30,106 nucleotides of DNA from CAYQTL01 sp964420405. Its GTDB lineage: Bacteria > Acidobacteriota > Thermoanaerobaculia > Thermoanaerobaculales > Sulfomarinibacteraceae. Both the position numbers and the translations under genes were made by a program. Positions 21,641 to 30,106 of this stretch are shown here, one piece after another. Position 1 is the stretch's first letter. Each line of letters begins with the position of its first letter. The stretch is taken from contig CAYQTL010000063.1 in the NCBI GenBank assembly GCA_964420405.1, forward strand, positions 1-30,106, written 5' to 3'. The notes beneath the pieces were generated by a model. That model had not been told where the DNA came from. It did no database searches and saw nothing but the letters and a program-made list of their open reading frames with translations.

Positions 21641-22782
21641 CGCAGCACCCGCCAGGCGAGCGCCGCCAAGAGCGCCGCGGCGGCCACGAAGAGGAGACTG
21701 ACGGCGGCAGACGGCCCGGACGCGGACGGCGGCGGGGTCGGCGTGGCGTGGCGGACGGGGGGGCCGATGGTCGCCTCGGCGGCGTCGCCCGGGTGGACCG
21801 GCAGCGGCCCGCGCTCGAGGGTGGCGCTGCGGCCCGTGCCGTCCGCGGCCAGGCGCAGCGACGAACCGGGTCCGGGGGATGGGAACACGATCCAGCGCCT
21901 GGCGACCTCTCCTGAAGCGCCGACGAGCTCGGTGGGCGCCTCGCCGCCGCGCTCGATCTCCACCTCCAGGGCCGGCCAGGCGCCCGGCGAGAGGGAGATG
22001 CGGAGGTCGGCGATGCCGCGGCCGCCGTCGGCCAACGGCAGGCGCGCGATCTCGCCGCGCCCAACGACGCGCGGACGATCGCCGTCGCCGGCCTCGACCA
22101 CGGTGACCGTCCGGCGCAGGACGGCGGGAGCCGCGACCTCGAGGACGAGCGCGTCGATCCGCTCGACGTCGCCGGCTGCGGCCAGCCGCCAGCGATCCCG
22201 GTCGCCGACCCCGGGGATCCTCGCCGCGCGGTAGAGTACCTCGGATGCCCGCTCGCGGCCGGGCCGGAGGGTGCGGCGCACCCGGACCAGCCGGGGCTCG
22301 AGACCCGGCACCAGCGTCGTGAGCCGCACGGCCAGGCGGCCCGCATCGGTCACCGGCAGCTCGACCCGACCGACCGCCAGGCCCTGCAGCCGGCCGATCC
22401 GTGCCCCGTCGACCAGCGTGCCGGGGGGCTCGCCGGTCGTCACCGCCACCGCGAGGACCCCGCTGTCCCCGCCGAGCCCGATCTCGACGGCGTCGACCGG
22501 CTCGGGCGGCAGCTCGAGCTCGAACGCGAAGCCGTCGTCCGTTCGCCGCAGGTTGCGCACGACGGCTTCGGCCCACGGCGACGGCAGGTCGGTGGACACG
22601 TCGAGCAGGCGGTACGGCACCTCACGACCGCGCTCGTCGAGCAGCCGGACGCGGCGCAGGCCGGCCGTGGCCTCCCTCTCGAGCCAGCCGGGGACCGGCG
22701 CGGCGGCCCACGGTCCGGCGGCCGTGCCGACCTCGACCGGCGCCGTGAGGGCCGCCGCGGCGACGAGGAGCGCGCCGATCAC
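21637..22782 (-). CDS. DUF3999-like exported membrane-anchored protein
   Basis: A 381-residue protein with an N-terminal signal (VIGALLVAAAALTAPVEVG), a long beta-rich extracytoplasmic part with repeated strand patterns (LRRVRLLDERGREVPYRLLD, then sandwich-like segments), and one C-terminal transmembrane helix (AAVSLLFVAAAALLAALAW) just before the end. DUF3999 genes commonly sit next to DUF2339 genes, as here, which supports the call. GTG 22782 overlaps the DUF2339 stop by 4 nt (GTGA), and its own stop overlaps the EcsC start. The function is unknown. Topology suggests a periplasmic partner of the polytopic DUF2339 protein. Confidence 0.78.
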   Translation of the reverse strand: MIGALLVAAAALTAPVEVGTAAGPWAAAPVPGWLEREATAGLRRVRLLDERGREVPYRLLDVSTDLPSPWAEAVVRNLRRTDDGFAFELELPPEPVDAVEIGLGGDSGVLAVAVTTGEPPGTLVDGARIGRLQGLAVGRVELPVTDAGRLAVRLTTLVPGLEPRLVRVRRTLRPGRERASEVLYRAARIPGVGDRDRWRLAAAGDVERIDALVLEVAAPAVLRRTVTVVEAGDGDRPRVVGRGEIARLPLADGGRGIADLRISLSPGAWPALEVEIERGGEAPTELVGASGEVARRWIVFPSPGPGSSLRLAADGTGRSATLERGPLPVHPGDAAEATIGPPVRHATPTPPPSASGPSAAVSLLFVAAAALLAALAWRVLR

Positions 22783-25292
22783 GACGCCGGCTCCAGCCGC
22801 TCGCGGTAGCGGGCGTACAGCCACGCGCCGGCCAGCAGCGCGAGCCCGGTGACGAGGAACGCGACGATCCGCAGCACCGTCGGCGCGGCGGCGAGGTCGA
22901 AGAGGAACACCTTGAGCACGGTCGCGGCGAGCAGGGCGAGGCCGATCAGGCGGCGATGGAAAGCGCCGCCCGCGAGCCCGGCGAGTACCAGCGCGAGGCC
23001 GGCACCGCCCCACAGCACCGACAGCGCCACCAGGCCGGCGCGCGCACTCTCGGCGTCCGGGGAGGGCGGGGCGAGCGCGACCGCGGCGGCGAGGGCTCGG
23101 GAGGCTGCGGCGACGAGCACCGTCCAGCCGCAGCACTCCAGCCAGCGGCCGGCCGAGCCGGGAAGCCGCTGTCGTCCGGCCGCCAGCAGCATGCCGCCGG
23201 CCGCCGCCGCGAGCGCCGCCGGAAGCAGACCGCCGCGGACGACGTCGTGCCCCGGCCACCCGAGCGGCAGGCGCAGCAGGGCGGCGACCAGCGTCACGCC
23301 GGCGCCCAGGCCGACCGCGCTCCAGGCGCGGCGCCCGTCGGCGGCGACCACGGCGCAGCCGAGGGCCGCCGCGGCGGCGAGCGGCAGCGGCGCCGCGGCG
23401 CCGACCGCGTGCCACGTCCCGAGACCGTCCAGGTTGCCGACCCACAGCAGCGAGCCCGCGACGGCACCGAGTCCGGTCAGCCAGGTGGTGACGGAGGTCC
23501 GGTGGCGCCAGGACGCGAGCATGCCGCCGCCGGCGACCGCCAGCAGCACGGCGCCCGCCAGCGCGACGGTGCCGTAGGCCTCGCCGAGGCCGAAGCGGGC
23601 GCGGCTCCAGGCGAACACCTCGGGTACCAGCCAGCTCATGGTCGCGGCCAGTGCGGCGGGAGCGGCGACCCATTCGGCCACGCGTGGCGAGCGGTCGCGG
23701 CGACGGCTCTCCGCGACCACCAGCAGGGCGACCAGCAGCGCGGCCGCCACGCCGAGCAGCAGGAAGTCGGAGGTGGCGAACGGCGCCTCGGGAGGAGCGC
23801 CGTCCGCCACTCCCATCGCCCGGGCGGCAGCAAGGACGGCGATCGCCGCTCCGCCGGCGCCGATCGCGGGGGAGCGGGCGACGAGCACCGCGACGAGAGC
23901 CTCCAGCGCCCAGGCCGCCGCCACCCATGCCCCGTCCCACACCACCGGTGGCAGCGCCACCAGCAGGAGGGCGGCGACGGCGAGGAACAGACGGCGACCG
24001 CCGGCCTCGCGCCCGATCCGGAGCAGCAGCAGACGGGCGGCGGCGAGCTCGACCAGGAGGACCGCCAGTGTCCAGAGGCCGCCGGTGACCGGGCCCAACG
24101 GCTCGAGCCGTGCCAGGCCCGCGGCCCAGCCGCCGACCGCGGCCGTCGTGAGGACCGCGAGCTCGACGGCCCCCGGCGCCAGCCGGCGGCGCCAGGAGAA
24201 CCCGAGCGAGACGCCAACCAGCAGGACGATGGCGACGAGAAGAAAACCGGCGTCCACGAGACGCCCGGTTCGGTCGGACCAGGTCCACGCGAACGCGGCC
24301 GCCGTGTGGAAGGCGGTTCCGGCGAGGACGATCGGGCCGAGCTCCGGCCATCGCCGCCCGGCGGCGACCGCCGCGGCCGCGGCGAGCAGCACCAGCAGGT
24401 AGACGTACAGTGCCGTCGGCGGTCGCGGGGCGAGGTCGACCACCGCCGGTGCCAGGAGGCCGCCGATGCTGGACAGGCTCGCGACGGCGCGACCGCCGGT
24501 GGCGGTGGCCAGCGCGACTCCGGCCACCGCGGCCGCGGCGAGCAGGAGCAGCGCCGGGCCGGCCTCCACGAGCCCGTACAGGCCGTGGGCCGCCCAGACG
24601 CTGAGGTACACCGCGCCGAGGCCGACAGCGGTCAGGACCTGGGACAGGCCGGCGGTCCGCTCGCGTCGGCGGGCGACCTCGCCGAGCACCAGGAGGGCGC
24701 CTCCGGATGCGAGACCGAGCGCGACGCGGGCCGTCGGCGACGGCCGGAACCAGCCCTGGTCCCAGCCGAACTTGAGGAACAGCCCGACGGCGACCAGCAG
24801 CACCACTCCCCCGATCGCCCCCAGCGCGCGGCCCCCGAGCAGCAGCTCCCAGGAGAGCGCGGGCCGGGTGGGGCGCGGCGTCGGCGCCGGCGCCGACGCG
24901 GGCTCCGGCAGAGGCGGCGGCTGGGGTGTCGGGGCGGCGTGGGGCGGAGGCGGCGTGGCCGCAGCGGGGGCGGCGCGGGGCCGCACGGGCTGCCCCGTCG
25001 GCGGAGGCTGCTCCGTCGGCGTGTCGCCTTCGAGGGTCGCGACCCGGCGCTCGATCCCGCGCAGCCGGCGCTCGATCTCGCGTGGGAAGCGGTCGCGGAT
25101 CAGAAGCACCGCCAGCGCTACGAGCGTCAGCAGGGCGGCGGATACCAGCAGGATCGCGAGGATCGCGCCGCTGAGAAGCTGGTCCGTGGCGGCGGCGACC
25201 ACCAGCGCCCCCAGTGCCGCCAGCAGGCAGGCGAGCACGACTCCCACCGCCACCAGTGGCCCACGGCCCCATCCGTCCGCTGCGCGAGGCAT
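22779..25292 (-). CDS. DUF2339 polytopic membrane protein
   Basis: An 837-residue protein. Two N-terminal transmembrane helices (about 10-65) are followed by a short coiled-coil (PREIERRLRGIERRVATLEG), a Pro/Ala-rich linker (about 95-145), and then roughly two dozen hydrophobic segments to the end. This is the DUF2339 plan, including SWELLLGGRALGAIGGVVLL at the start of the membrane core and FLKFGWDQGW after it. The role is unknown; it is a large envelope protein. ATG 25292 follows a TATACT hexamer by 7 nt with no Shine-Dalgarno sequence. It is the first of three coupled genes and is divergent from the STAS gene across 79 nt. Confidence 0.88.
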   Translation of the reverse strand: MPRAADGWGRGPLVAVGVVLACLLAALGALVVAAATDQLLSGAILAILLVSAALLTLVALAVLLIRDRFPREIERRLRGIERRVATLEGDTPTEQPPPTGQPVRPRAAPAAATPPPPHAAPTPQPPPLPEPASAPAPTPRPTRPALSWELLLGGRALGAIGGVVLLVAVGLFLKFGWDQGWFRPSPTARVALGLASGGALLVLGEVARRRERTAGLSQVLTAVGLGAVYLSVWAAHGLYGLVEAGPALLLLAAAAVAGVALATATGGRAVASLSSIGGLLAPAVVDLAPRPPTALYVYLLVLLAAAAAVAAGRRWPELGPIVLAGTAFHTAAAFAWTWSDRTGRLVDAGFLLVAIVLLVGVSLGFSWRRRLAPGAVELAVLTTAAVGGWAAGLARLEPLGPVTGGLWTLAVLLVELAAARLLLLRIGREAGGRRLFLAVAALLLVALPPVVWDGAWVAAAWALEALVAVLVARSPAIGAGGAAIAVLAAARAMGVADGAPPEAPFATSDFLLLGVAAALLVALLVVAESRRRDRSPRVAEWVAAPAALAATMSWLVPEVFAWSRARFGLGEAYGTVALAGAVLLAVAGGGMLASWRHRTSVTTWLTGLGAVAGSLLWVGNLDGLGTWHAVGAAAPLPLAAAAALGCAVVAADGRRAWSAVGLGAGVTLVAALLRLPLGWPGHDVVRGGLLPAALAAAAGGMLLAAGRQRLPGSAGRWLECCGWTVLVAAASRALAAAVALAPPSPDAESARAGLVALSVLWGGAGLALVLAGLAGGAFHRRLIGLALLAATVLKVFLFDLAAAPTVLRIVAFLVTGLALLAGAWLYARYRERLEPAS

Positions 25293-25299
25293 CCGCCCG

Positions 25300-25305
25300 A
25301 GTATA
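25300..25305 (-). promoter_or_regulatory. -10 box TATACT, DUF2339 operon
   Basis: On the minus strand TATACT is followed by seven bases and ATG 25292, the clearest case in the window of a promoter placed for leaderless transcription. No good -35 is visible. Confidence 0.55.
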
Positions 25306-25336
25306 CGGGCGATCGCGGTCCGGCTCGGCGCGTCGA

Positions 25337-25365
25337 TGGACGCACGACGCCGCTCGGGCTAGAAT
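25337..25365 (+). promoter_or_regulatory. Promoter of the STAS gene (TGGACG, 17 nt, TAGAAT)
   Basis: A -35-like TGGACG (25337-25342), 17-nt spacer, -10 TAGAAT (25360-25365), then six bases and ATG 25372. The predicted transcript starts at the ATG itself. Confidence 0.55.
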
Positions 25366-25371
25366 CCGGCC

Positions 25372-25716
25372 ATGAAGGTCGATGTACGCCACGTGGACGA
25401 CGTCATCATCGTCGATCTCGAGGGCCGGCTCGTGATGGGTGTGGGCGACGAGCTGCTGCGCGAGGTCGTGAACGAGCTGCTCGCCGAGAACTGGAAGAAG
25501 ATCCTGCTCAACCTGCGAGAGGTGAGCATCATGGACAGCTCGGGGATCGGCGAGGTGGTGTCGAGCTGGAAGATCGCCCGCCGGTTCGGCGCCCAGGTCA
25601 AGCTGCTGCGCCCCGGCGCCCAGGTCCAGCGGACCCTCCGTCTGACCCAGCTGCTGCCGCTGCTCGAGGTGTTCGACGACGAGAGCGCCGCCGTCGAGAG
25701 CTTCCAGGTGGCGTAG
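25372..25716 (+). CDS. STAS-domain anti-anti-sigma factor
   Basis: A 114-residue cytosolic protein formed of a single STAS domain (SpoIIAA/RsbV type). The phosphorylation loop is IMDSSGIGEVV, with D55 and candidate phospho-Ser57. In this family an anti-sigma kinase phosphorylates that Ser, and the unphosphorylated form frees a sigma factor or another partner. No cognate kinase is beside it. The nearest sigma gene is 11 kb away and is of ECF type, which does not normally use STAS partners. ATG 25372 is immediately behind a -10 box. The kbl gene follows after 44 nt on the same strand and is probably co-transcribed. Confidence 0.88.
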   Translation: MKVDVRHVDDVIIVDLEGRLVMGVGDELLREVVNELLAENWKKILLNLREVSIMDSSGIGEVVSSWKIARRFGAQVKLLRPGAQVQRTLRLTQLLPLLEVFDDESAAVESFQVA

Positions 25717-25760
25717 CGTCGCGGGCGGCGGGTCCGCCGCCGGCGGCAGGGGAGGTGAGG

Positions 25761-26945
<1,185 letters not shown>

Positions 26946-26951
26946 GCGGCG

Positions 26952-27806
26952 ATGCGCGCTGCGGGCGGTCGATCGGAGGGGGTGCACGGCTGGCGGGAGT
27001 GGGGCGGCACCGGGCCGGTGCTCCACTTCGCACACGCCAACGGCCTTCCGCCCGAGGCCTACCGCCCGGTGCTGGCGCCCCTCACGGAGCGGTTCCGGGT
27101 CGTCACGAGCGCGGCGCGACCGCTGTGGTCGGGCGCCGACCCTGGACAGCTCGACAGCTGGGCTCCGCTGGTCCGCGACCTCCGCCACGCTCTCCGCGAG
27201 CACGGGGTCTCCGGCGCGATCGGCGTCGGCCACAGCCTCGGCGGGACGCTGTCGATCCTCGCCCAGGCCGAGGAACCGGCGCTGTTCCGTGGGCTGGTGC
27301 TCGTCGACCCGGTGATCTTCGCGGGCGTCCGTTCGGCGTTCTGGGGCGCCATGCGCGGCCTCGGTCTCGGCGGTCGCCTGCCGCTGGTGCGCACGGCCCG
27401 TCGCCGCCGCGAGCGGTGGCCGGATCGGAACGCGGTACGCAGGGCGTGGCGTTCGAAGGAGGTGTTCCGCGGCTGGAGCGTGGAGACGTTCGACGCCTAC
27501 GTGGAGGCGGCGTTCCGGGACGACCCCTCCGGCGGGGTGGTCCTGCGCTACCCGCGTGACTGGGAGGCGAGGATCTTCGAGATCACGCCCCACGACCTGT
27601 GGAGACGGCTGCGCCGGGTGGAGGTCCCGGTGCTGGCGATCCGCGGCGCCCGCTCGGACACGTTCCTCGCCGGCGCCGCGAGGCGCCTGGTCCGCGAGCT
27701 GCCACGGGCGGAGCTCGTCGAGCTCGACGGCGTCGGCCACTTCGTGCCCCAGGAACGGCCCGACGAGCTGGTGCGGCTGATCCTGGAGCTCGCGGACCGG
27801 CCGTGA
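26952..27806 (+). CDS. Alpha/beta hydrolase
   Basis: A 284-residue alpha/beta-hydrolase-fold enzyme. The likely triad is Ser95 (VGHSLGG), Asp236 (RGARSDTF) and His263 (GVGHFVPQE). The oxyanion-loop sequence FAHANGLPPEAYRP near residue 28 resembles a common group of uncharacterised bacterial esterase-like hydrolases. The substrate is unknown. It begins 6 nt after kbl without a clear ribosome site of its own, so it is probably expressed in the STAS-kbl-hydrolase unit. Its end faces the methyltransferase gene across 90 nt that hold a hairpin. Confidence 0.85.
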   Translation: MRAAGGRSEGVHGWREWGGTGPVLHFAHANGLPPEAYRPVLAPLTERFRVVTSAARPLWSGADPGQLDSWAPLVRDLRHALREHGVSGAIGVGHSLGGTLSILAQAEEPALFRGLVLVDPVIFAGVRSAFWGAMRGLGLGGRLPLVRTARRRRERWPDRNAVRRAWRSKEVFRGWSVETFDAYVEAAFRDDPSGGVVLRYPRDWEARIFEITPHDLWRRLRRVEVPVLAIRGARSDTFLAGAARRLVRELPRAELVELDGVGHFVPQERPDELVRLILELADRP

Positions 27807-27858
27807 GCGACGACCGGCGACGGCGCGGTGACGGGCGCTGCGATCGGGCTGGGGGATC

Positions 27859-27890
27859 GGGATCGGGGCGGAGGTCGGTCCGCCGATCCC
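27859..27890. terminator. Bidirectional hairpin built on ATCGGG repeats
   Basis: GGGATCGG, a GG bulge and CGGA pair with TCCGCCGATCCC across a 6-nt loop: 12 base pairs in all. It lies between the convergent genes ending at 27806 and 27897. No T-tract. Confidence 0.55.
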
Positions 27891-27896
27891 GCCTTC

Positions 27897-28685
27897 TCAG
27901 GGGCCCGGCCGGCGCCTCTCCGAAGGCTTGCGGGCCCGGTACAGCAGCCCGACGCCCCAGGGAACGCCGTCGAAGAGGCGGTCGAGCTCGAAGGCGAGCC
28001 GGACCAGCCGGACCAGCCAGCGGCGGCGGCCGAGCCCGGCCACCGTCCGCAGGCCCGAGTCGGACTCGACCGGACCGTCGTGGCGGAGGCGGCGGCGGTT
28101 GACGCGCTTCAGGAACAGCTCGTCGTACGAGCGGAGCACCGGCCAGCCGTAGACCTTGACGTCGGCTTCGAGGCCGGCCCGTCGGAGCAGGCCGTCCATC
28201 TCGGCCGCCCGGTAGCGTCGCTGGTGGTCGGCCCACTCGTCCCAGTCGGACCACTGCCCGGGCCCCGCCGGCACCGTGCCGGCGAAGACCCCACCGGGAG
28301 CGACGGTCCGAGCGAGCTCGCCCGCGGCGCTGCCGTGATCCGGGATGTGCTCGAGGGTCTCGGCGGAGGTGACGGTGGAGAAGGTGCCGTCAGCGAAAGG
28401 CAGTCGGTGGATGTCGCACAGCACCGGGAGCACTCGGTCGGAGAGCTCCGCCGACCGCGCTCGCCGTGCGACCTCGGCCAGCGACCGCAACGACAGGTCC
28501 GCCGCCACGACCGTCCGCCCGCGGCGGGCGAGGGCGATGCTCAGCGAGCCCACGCCGGCGGCGCACTCGAGGTGCGGTCCCCGCCGGAGCGCGTCGGCGC
28601 CGAGAGTCCGCAGGATCCGCCCCTCGCGGTGCGCGTGCCGCGGGCCGAAGAACTCTGGATCGGAACCCCACTCGGCGTGTCCCAC
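27897..28685 (-). CDS. Class I SAM-dependent methyltransferase
   Basis: A 262-residue cytosolic enzyme of the Methyltransf_11/25 type. The SAM-binding motif I is HLECAAGVGSLSIALARRG, with the usual acidic residue after the first strand (VVAADLS) and a post-motif LCDIHRLPFADGTFSTVTSAETLEHIPD. The C-terminal third (PVLRSYDELFLKRVNRRRLR) probably defines the substrate, which I cannot name. I chose GTG 28685 because TACCCT ends 7 nt before it and family similarity begins around there; in-frame sequence further upstream is arginine-rich and does not look coding. Confidence 0.82.
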   Translation of the reverse strand: MGHAEWGSDPEFFGPRHAHREGRILRTLGADALRRGPHLECAAGVGSLSIALARRGRTVVAADLSLRSLAEVARRARSAELSDRVLPVLCDIHRLPFADGTFSTVTSAETLEHIPDHGSAAGELARTVAPGGVFAGTVPAGPGQWSDWDEWADHQRRYRAAEMDGLLRRAGLEADVKVYGWPVLRSYDELFLKRVNRRRLRHDGPVESDSGLRTVAGLGRRRWLVRLVRLAFELDRLFDGVPWGVGLLYRARKPSERRRPGP

Positions 28686-29059
28686 GGGCGGGAGGGTACC
28701 GCACTCCCGATGACGGAGACGACGCGGTGGTCCCGGTCGCGTCATCCTCAGGGTCCAGGGTCGGCGGCGACGACCTTCCACGGCGACCGCGATCGCCCCG
28801 GTCCGGCGTCCAGGTCCGCGTCCGTGCCCGACGCAGCGTCAGCGAGAACGGTGTCGTGGTGCAGATCCCGATCCCGTCCCCGATGATCGACGGTTCGGAA
28901 CCGGCGGCTGCCGGACCGGCACCGTCAGCGGCTGCGGACGGGTTGATATCAGCGGCAGCGTCACGATGGGAAATCGTCGTGAGGCTGGTCGGGCCGCCCT
29001 TCGTCGGAAACGGGGTCGGGAGCGTCCGACATCAGACGCGGGCGGCGGCGGCGCGCCGC
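28686..29059. other. 374-nt gap between two minus-strand genes
   Basis: No gene is supported. It holds the -10-like hexamer of the methyltransferase (28693-28698), a GTCATCCT...ACCTTCC stretch (28741-28780) that may be a decayed copy of the palindromic element, two GATCCC units (28864-28875), and a less GC-rich segment near 28950-28990 (TTGATATC, GGGAAATCGTCG). A small RNA or short gene could sit there, but nothing shows it. Confidence 0.45.
28693..28698 (-). promoter_or_regulatory. -10-like TACCCT, methyltransferase gene
   Basis: TACCCT on the minus strand, seven bases, then GTG 28685. No Shine-Dalgarno sequence and no clear -35. Confidence 0.3.
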
Positions 29060-29992
29060 CTACCGGTTGAGGATCTTCCGCGCGACCTGCTTGACGGGGA
29101 GCACGCGGTCGAGCTTGTGGCCGAGCTGGACCATGCGGTCGACCACGACGCCTGTGCCGGTGGTGTTCTTGTAGCACTCCCCGCACCGCGGAAGGGTCGC
29201 GAAGTCGCGCGCCCGGAACGCCTCCATGTAACGCGGGATCGTGTCGGAGGCGAGGATCTCCCGCACCGTCTGGGTCGTCATGTCGCCGATCGGCTGGTCG
29301 CCGTCGTAGTCGTAGCAGCAGTGCGTGACGGTGCCGTCGGCGAGGACCACGAACCACCGGAACGGGTACCCCTGGAAGCAGCCGTAGTACGCCTCGTGGA
29401 GGTCGGTGGCGTCGGAGGTGTCGAGCCCTTCGCAGGTCTTCTCGATCACCACCGCCTGCGGGTAGCGGTCGAGACGGAAGAACTCCTGGAAGTCCCGCAC
29501 CGTCTCGTGGGAGCTCTGGAGGCTGACCATCTTCTGGATCTCGACCCGGATGTCGGCGCCCTTCGAGAGCTCGAGGAAGGTGCGGATGTTCTCGACCACC
29601 GTGTCGAAGTCACCCCCCTGTCGGACCTGCGGGTAGGTCTCGCGGCTGACGGTGTCGACGCACAGCCGGATCCGCCACAGGGAGGTGTCGAGCAGCTCGC
29701 GACCGTAGTCGGCGTCGAGCACCATGCAGTTGGTGGACACCGAGCACCCGGGGAACAGCTCGATCGCCTCGGCGAGGCGCGGGTAGAGCAGCGGCTCCCC
29801 CATCTCGTGCAGCCACCGGACGGCGATGCCGTTCTCCCGGAAGTCGGCGGCGACCTTCTGCACCAGCCACCAGGGCATGTCGGCGTCGGCCCGCTTGAGG
29901 GATCCCATCGGACACATGCCGCACCGCAGGTTGCACCGGTTGGTGAGCTCCACCCCGATCTTGGCCGTCCGTATGTCGAGAATCTGTCTCAT
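29060..29992 (-). CDS. Radical SAM protein with SPASM-type C-terminus
   Basis: A 310-residue protein. The radical SAM cluster motif is NRCNLRCGMCP with Cys20, Cys24 and Cys27, binding the 4Fe-4S that cleaves SAM. Further cysteines near the end (YYGCFQGY, THCCYDYDGDQPIGD, LPRCGECYKN) fit a SPASM/twitch domain with auxiliary clusters, as in peptide-, protein- or sugar-modifying members. HEMGEPLLYPRL after the core motif is typical. No obvious substrate peptide is next to it. I chose ATG 29992, so that the mRNA would start at the ATG behind a TAGGGT hexamer; GTG 30001 is the in-frame alternative. Confidence 0.88.
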   Translation of the reverse strand: MRQILDIRTAKIGVELTNRCNLRCGMCPMGSLKRADADMPWWLVQKVAADFRENGIAVRWLHEMGEPLLYPRLAEAIELFPGCSVSTNCMVLDADYGRELLDTSLWRIRLCVDTVSRETYPQVRQGGDFDTVVENIRTFLELSKGADIRVEIQKMVSLQSSHETVRDFQEFFRLDRYPQAVVIEKTCEGLDTSDATDLHEAYYGCFQGYPFRWFVVLADGTVTHCCYDYDGDQPIGDMTTQTVREILASDTIPRYMEAFRARDFATLPRCGECYKNTTGTGVVVDRMVQLGHKLDRVLPVKQVARKILNR

Positions 29993-29999
29993 CGACGTC

Positions 30000-30005
30000 A
30001 CCCTA
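30000..30005 (-). promoter_or_regulatory. -10-like TAGGGT, radical SAM gene
   Basis: TAGGGT on the minus strand is followed by seven bases and ATG 29992. The match to TATAAT is weak. Confidence 0.25.
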
Positions 30006-30069
30006 TCACGCTCCGCGCGGGTAACGGTAGCAGGGCGGGGGTTGTTTCGGGCGCGGCAGAGCCGGCTTT

Positions 30070-30101
30070 CCGATCCCGGTCCGGAAGGGGCCGGAGATCG
30101 G
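30070..30101. terminator. Hairpin at the right edge
   Basis: CCGATC pairs with GATCGG, and inside it CCGGTCC with GGGCCGG (one G-T pair, one unpaired A) around a 5-nt loop. It probably ends a gene lying beyond the window. Confidence 0.4.
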
Positions 30102-30106
30102 GCGGC

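Noticed and set aside
28741..28780. Third copy of the palindromic element
   Set aside because: Only GTCATCCT at one end and a loose ACCTTCC at the other agree, with no clear central hairpin. It is too degenerate to call.

Overview
This is a very GC-rich (well over 70% by eye) bacterial chromosomal window with tightly packed genes on both strands, and no tRNA, rRNA, CRISPR array, prophage or insertion sequence that I can see. The gene content suggests Acidobacteriota, perhaps near Thermoanaerobaculia: secreted repeat proteins with an FESG...WSS.VP tail, a DUF4082-type secreted protein, an exported TPR-CHAT protein beside an ECF-type sigma factor, an orphan sulfatase-like C-terminus, and palindromic GTCATCC...AAGGACCTC intergenic elements. 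The lineage is inferred from general resemblance, not from a search.

Layout, left to right. 1-608 is non-coding: an ATCGGG hexamer repeat, two facing palindromic elements and a sulfatase-tail remnant. 609-3040 holds two exported proteins, an M14 zinc carboxypeptidase and a DUF4082-like protein. 3125-6176 is an MFS transporter coupled to a large GT-C-like membrane protein. 6300-8425 (minus) is a soluble PAS-GAF hybrid histidine kinase preceded by a coupled 24-residue leader ORF and nested palindromes. 8652-9434 (minus) is exonuclease III, divergent from an exported PDZ-TPR-CHAT caspase-like protein (9487-12816). That protein converges on a sigma factor/membrane anti-sigma-like pair (12822-14023, minus). 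The sigma gene is divergent from a seven-repeat secreted propeller (14232-15509), and three GTGACG half-sites lie between them. 15571-17557 is a divergent pair: a flippase-like membrane protein and an aspartyl/asparaginyl beta-hydroxylase. 17920-19407 is a delta-60-type secreted repeat protein behind a near-consensus sigma-54 promoter. 19477-20610 (minus) has two small unrecognised membrane/secreted proteins. 20819-25292 (minus) is a coupled DUF2339-DUF3999-EcsC operon. 25372-27806 is STAS, glycine C-acetyltransferase (kbl) and an alpha/beta hydrolase. 27897-29992 (minus) is a SAM methyltransferase and a radical SAM/SPASM protein.

Two expression styles are visible. Several genes have a TANNNT hexamer 6-8 nt before the start codon and no Shine-Dalgarno sequence, so their mRNAs may be leaderless. 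Most exported proteins, kbl and the kinase leader ORF instead have good Shine-Dalgarno sequences. Convergent gene pairs tend to be separated by GC-rich hairpins without a T-tract.

The best candidate for an undescribed system is 9487-15509: an exported caspase-like TPR-CHAT protein, a sigma/anti-sigma-like pair whose anti-sigma carries an extracytoplasmic FN3-like sensor, and a secreted propeller under a likely shared operator. A second candidate is the FESG...WSS.VP tail shared by two unrelated secreted proteins.
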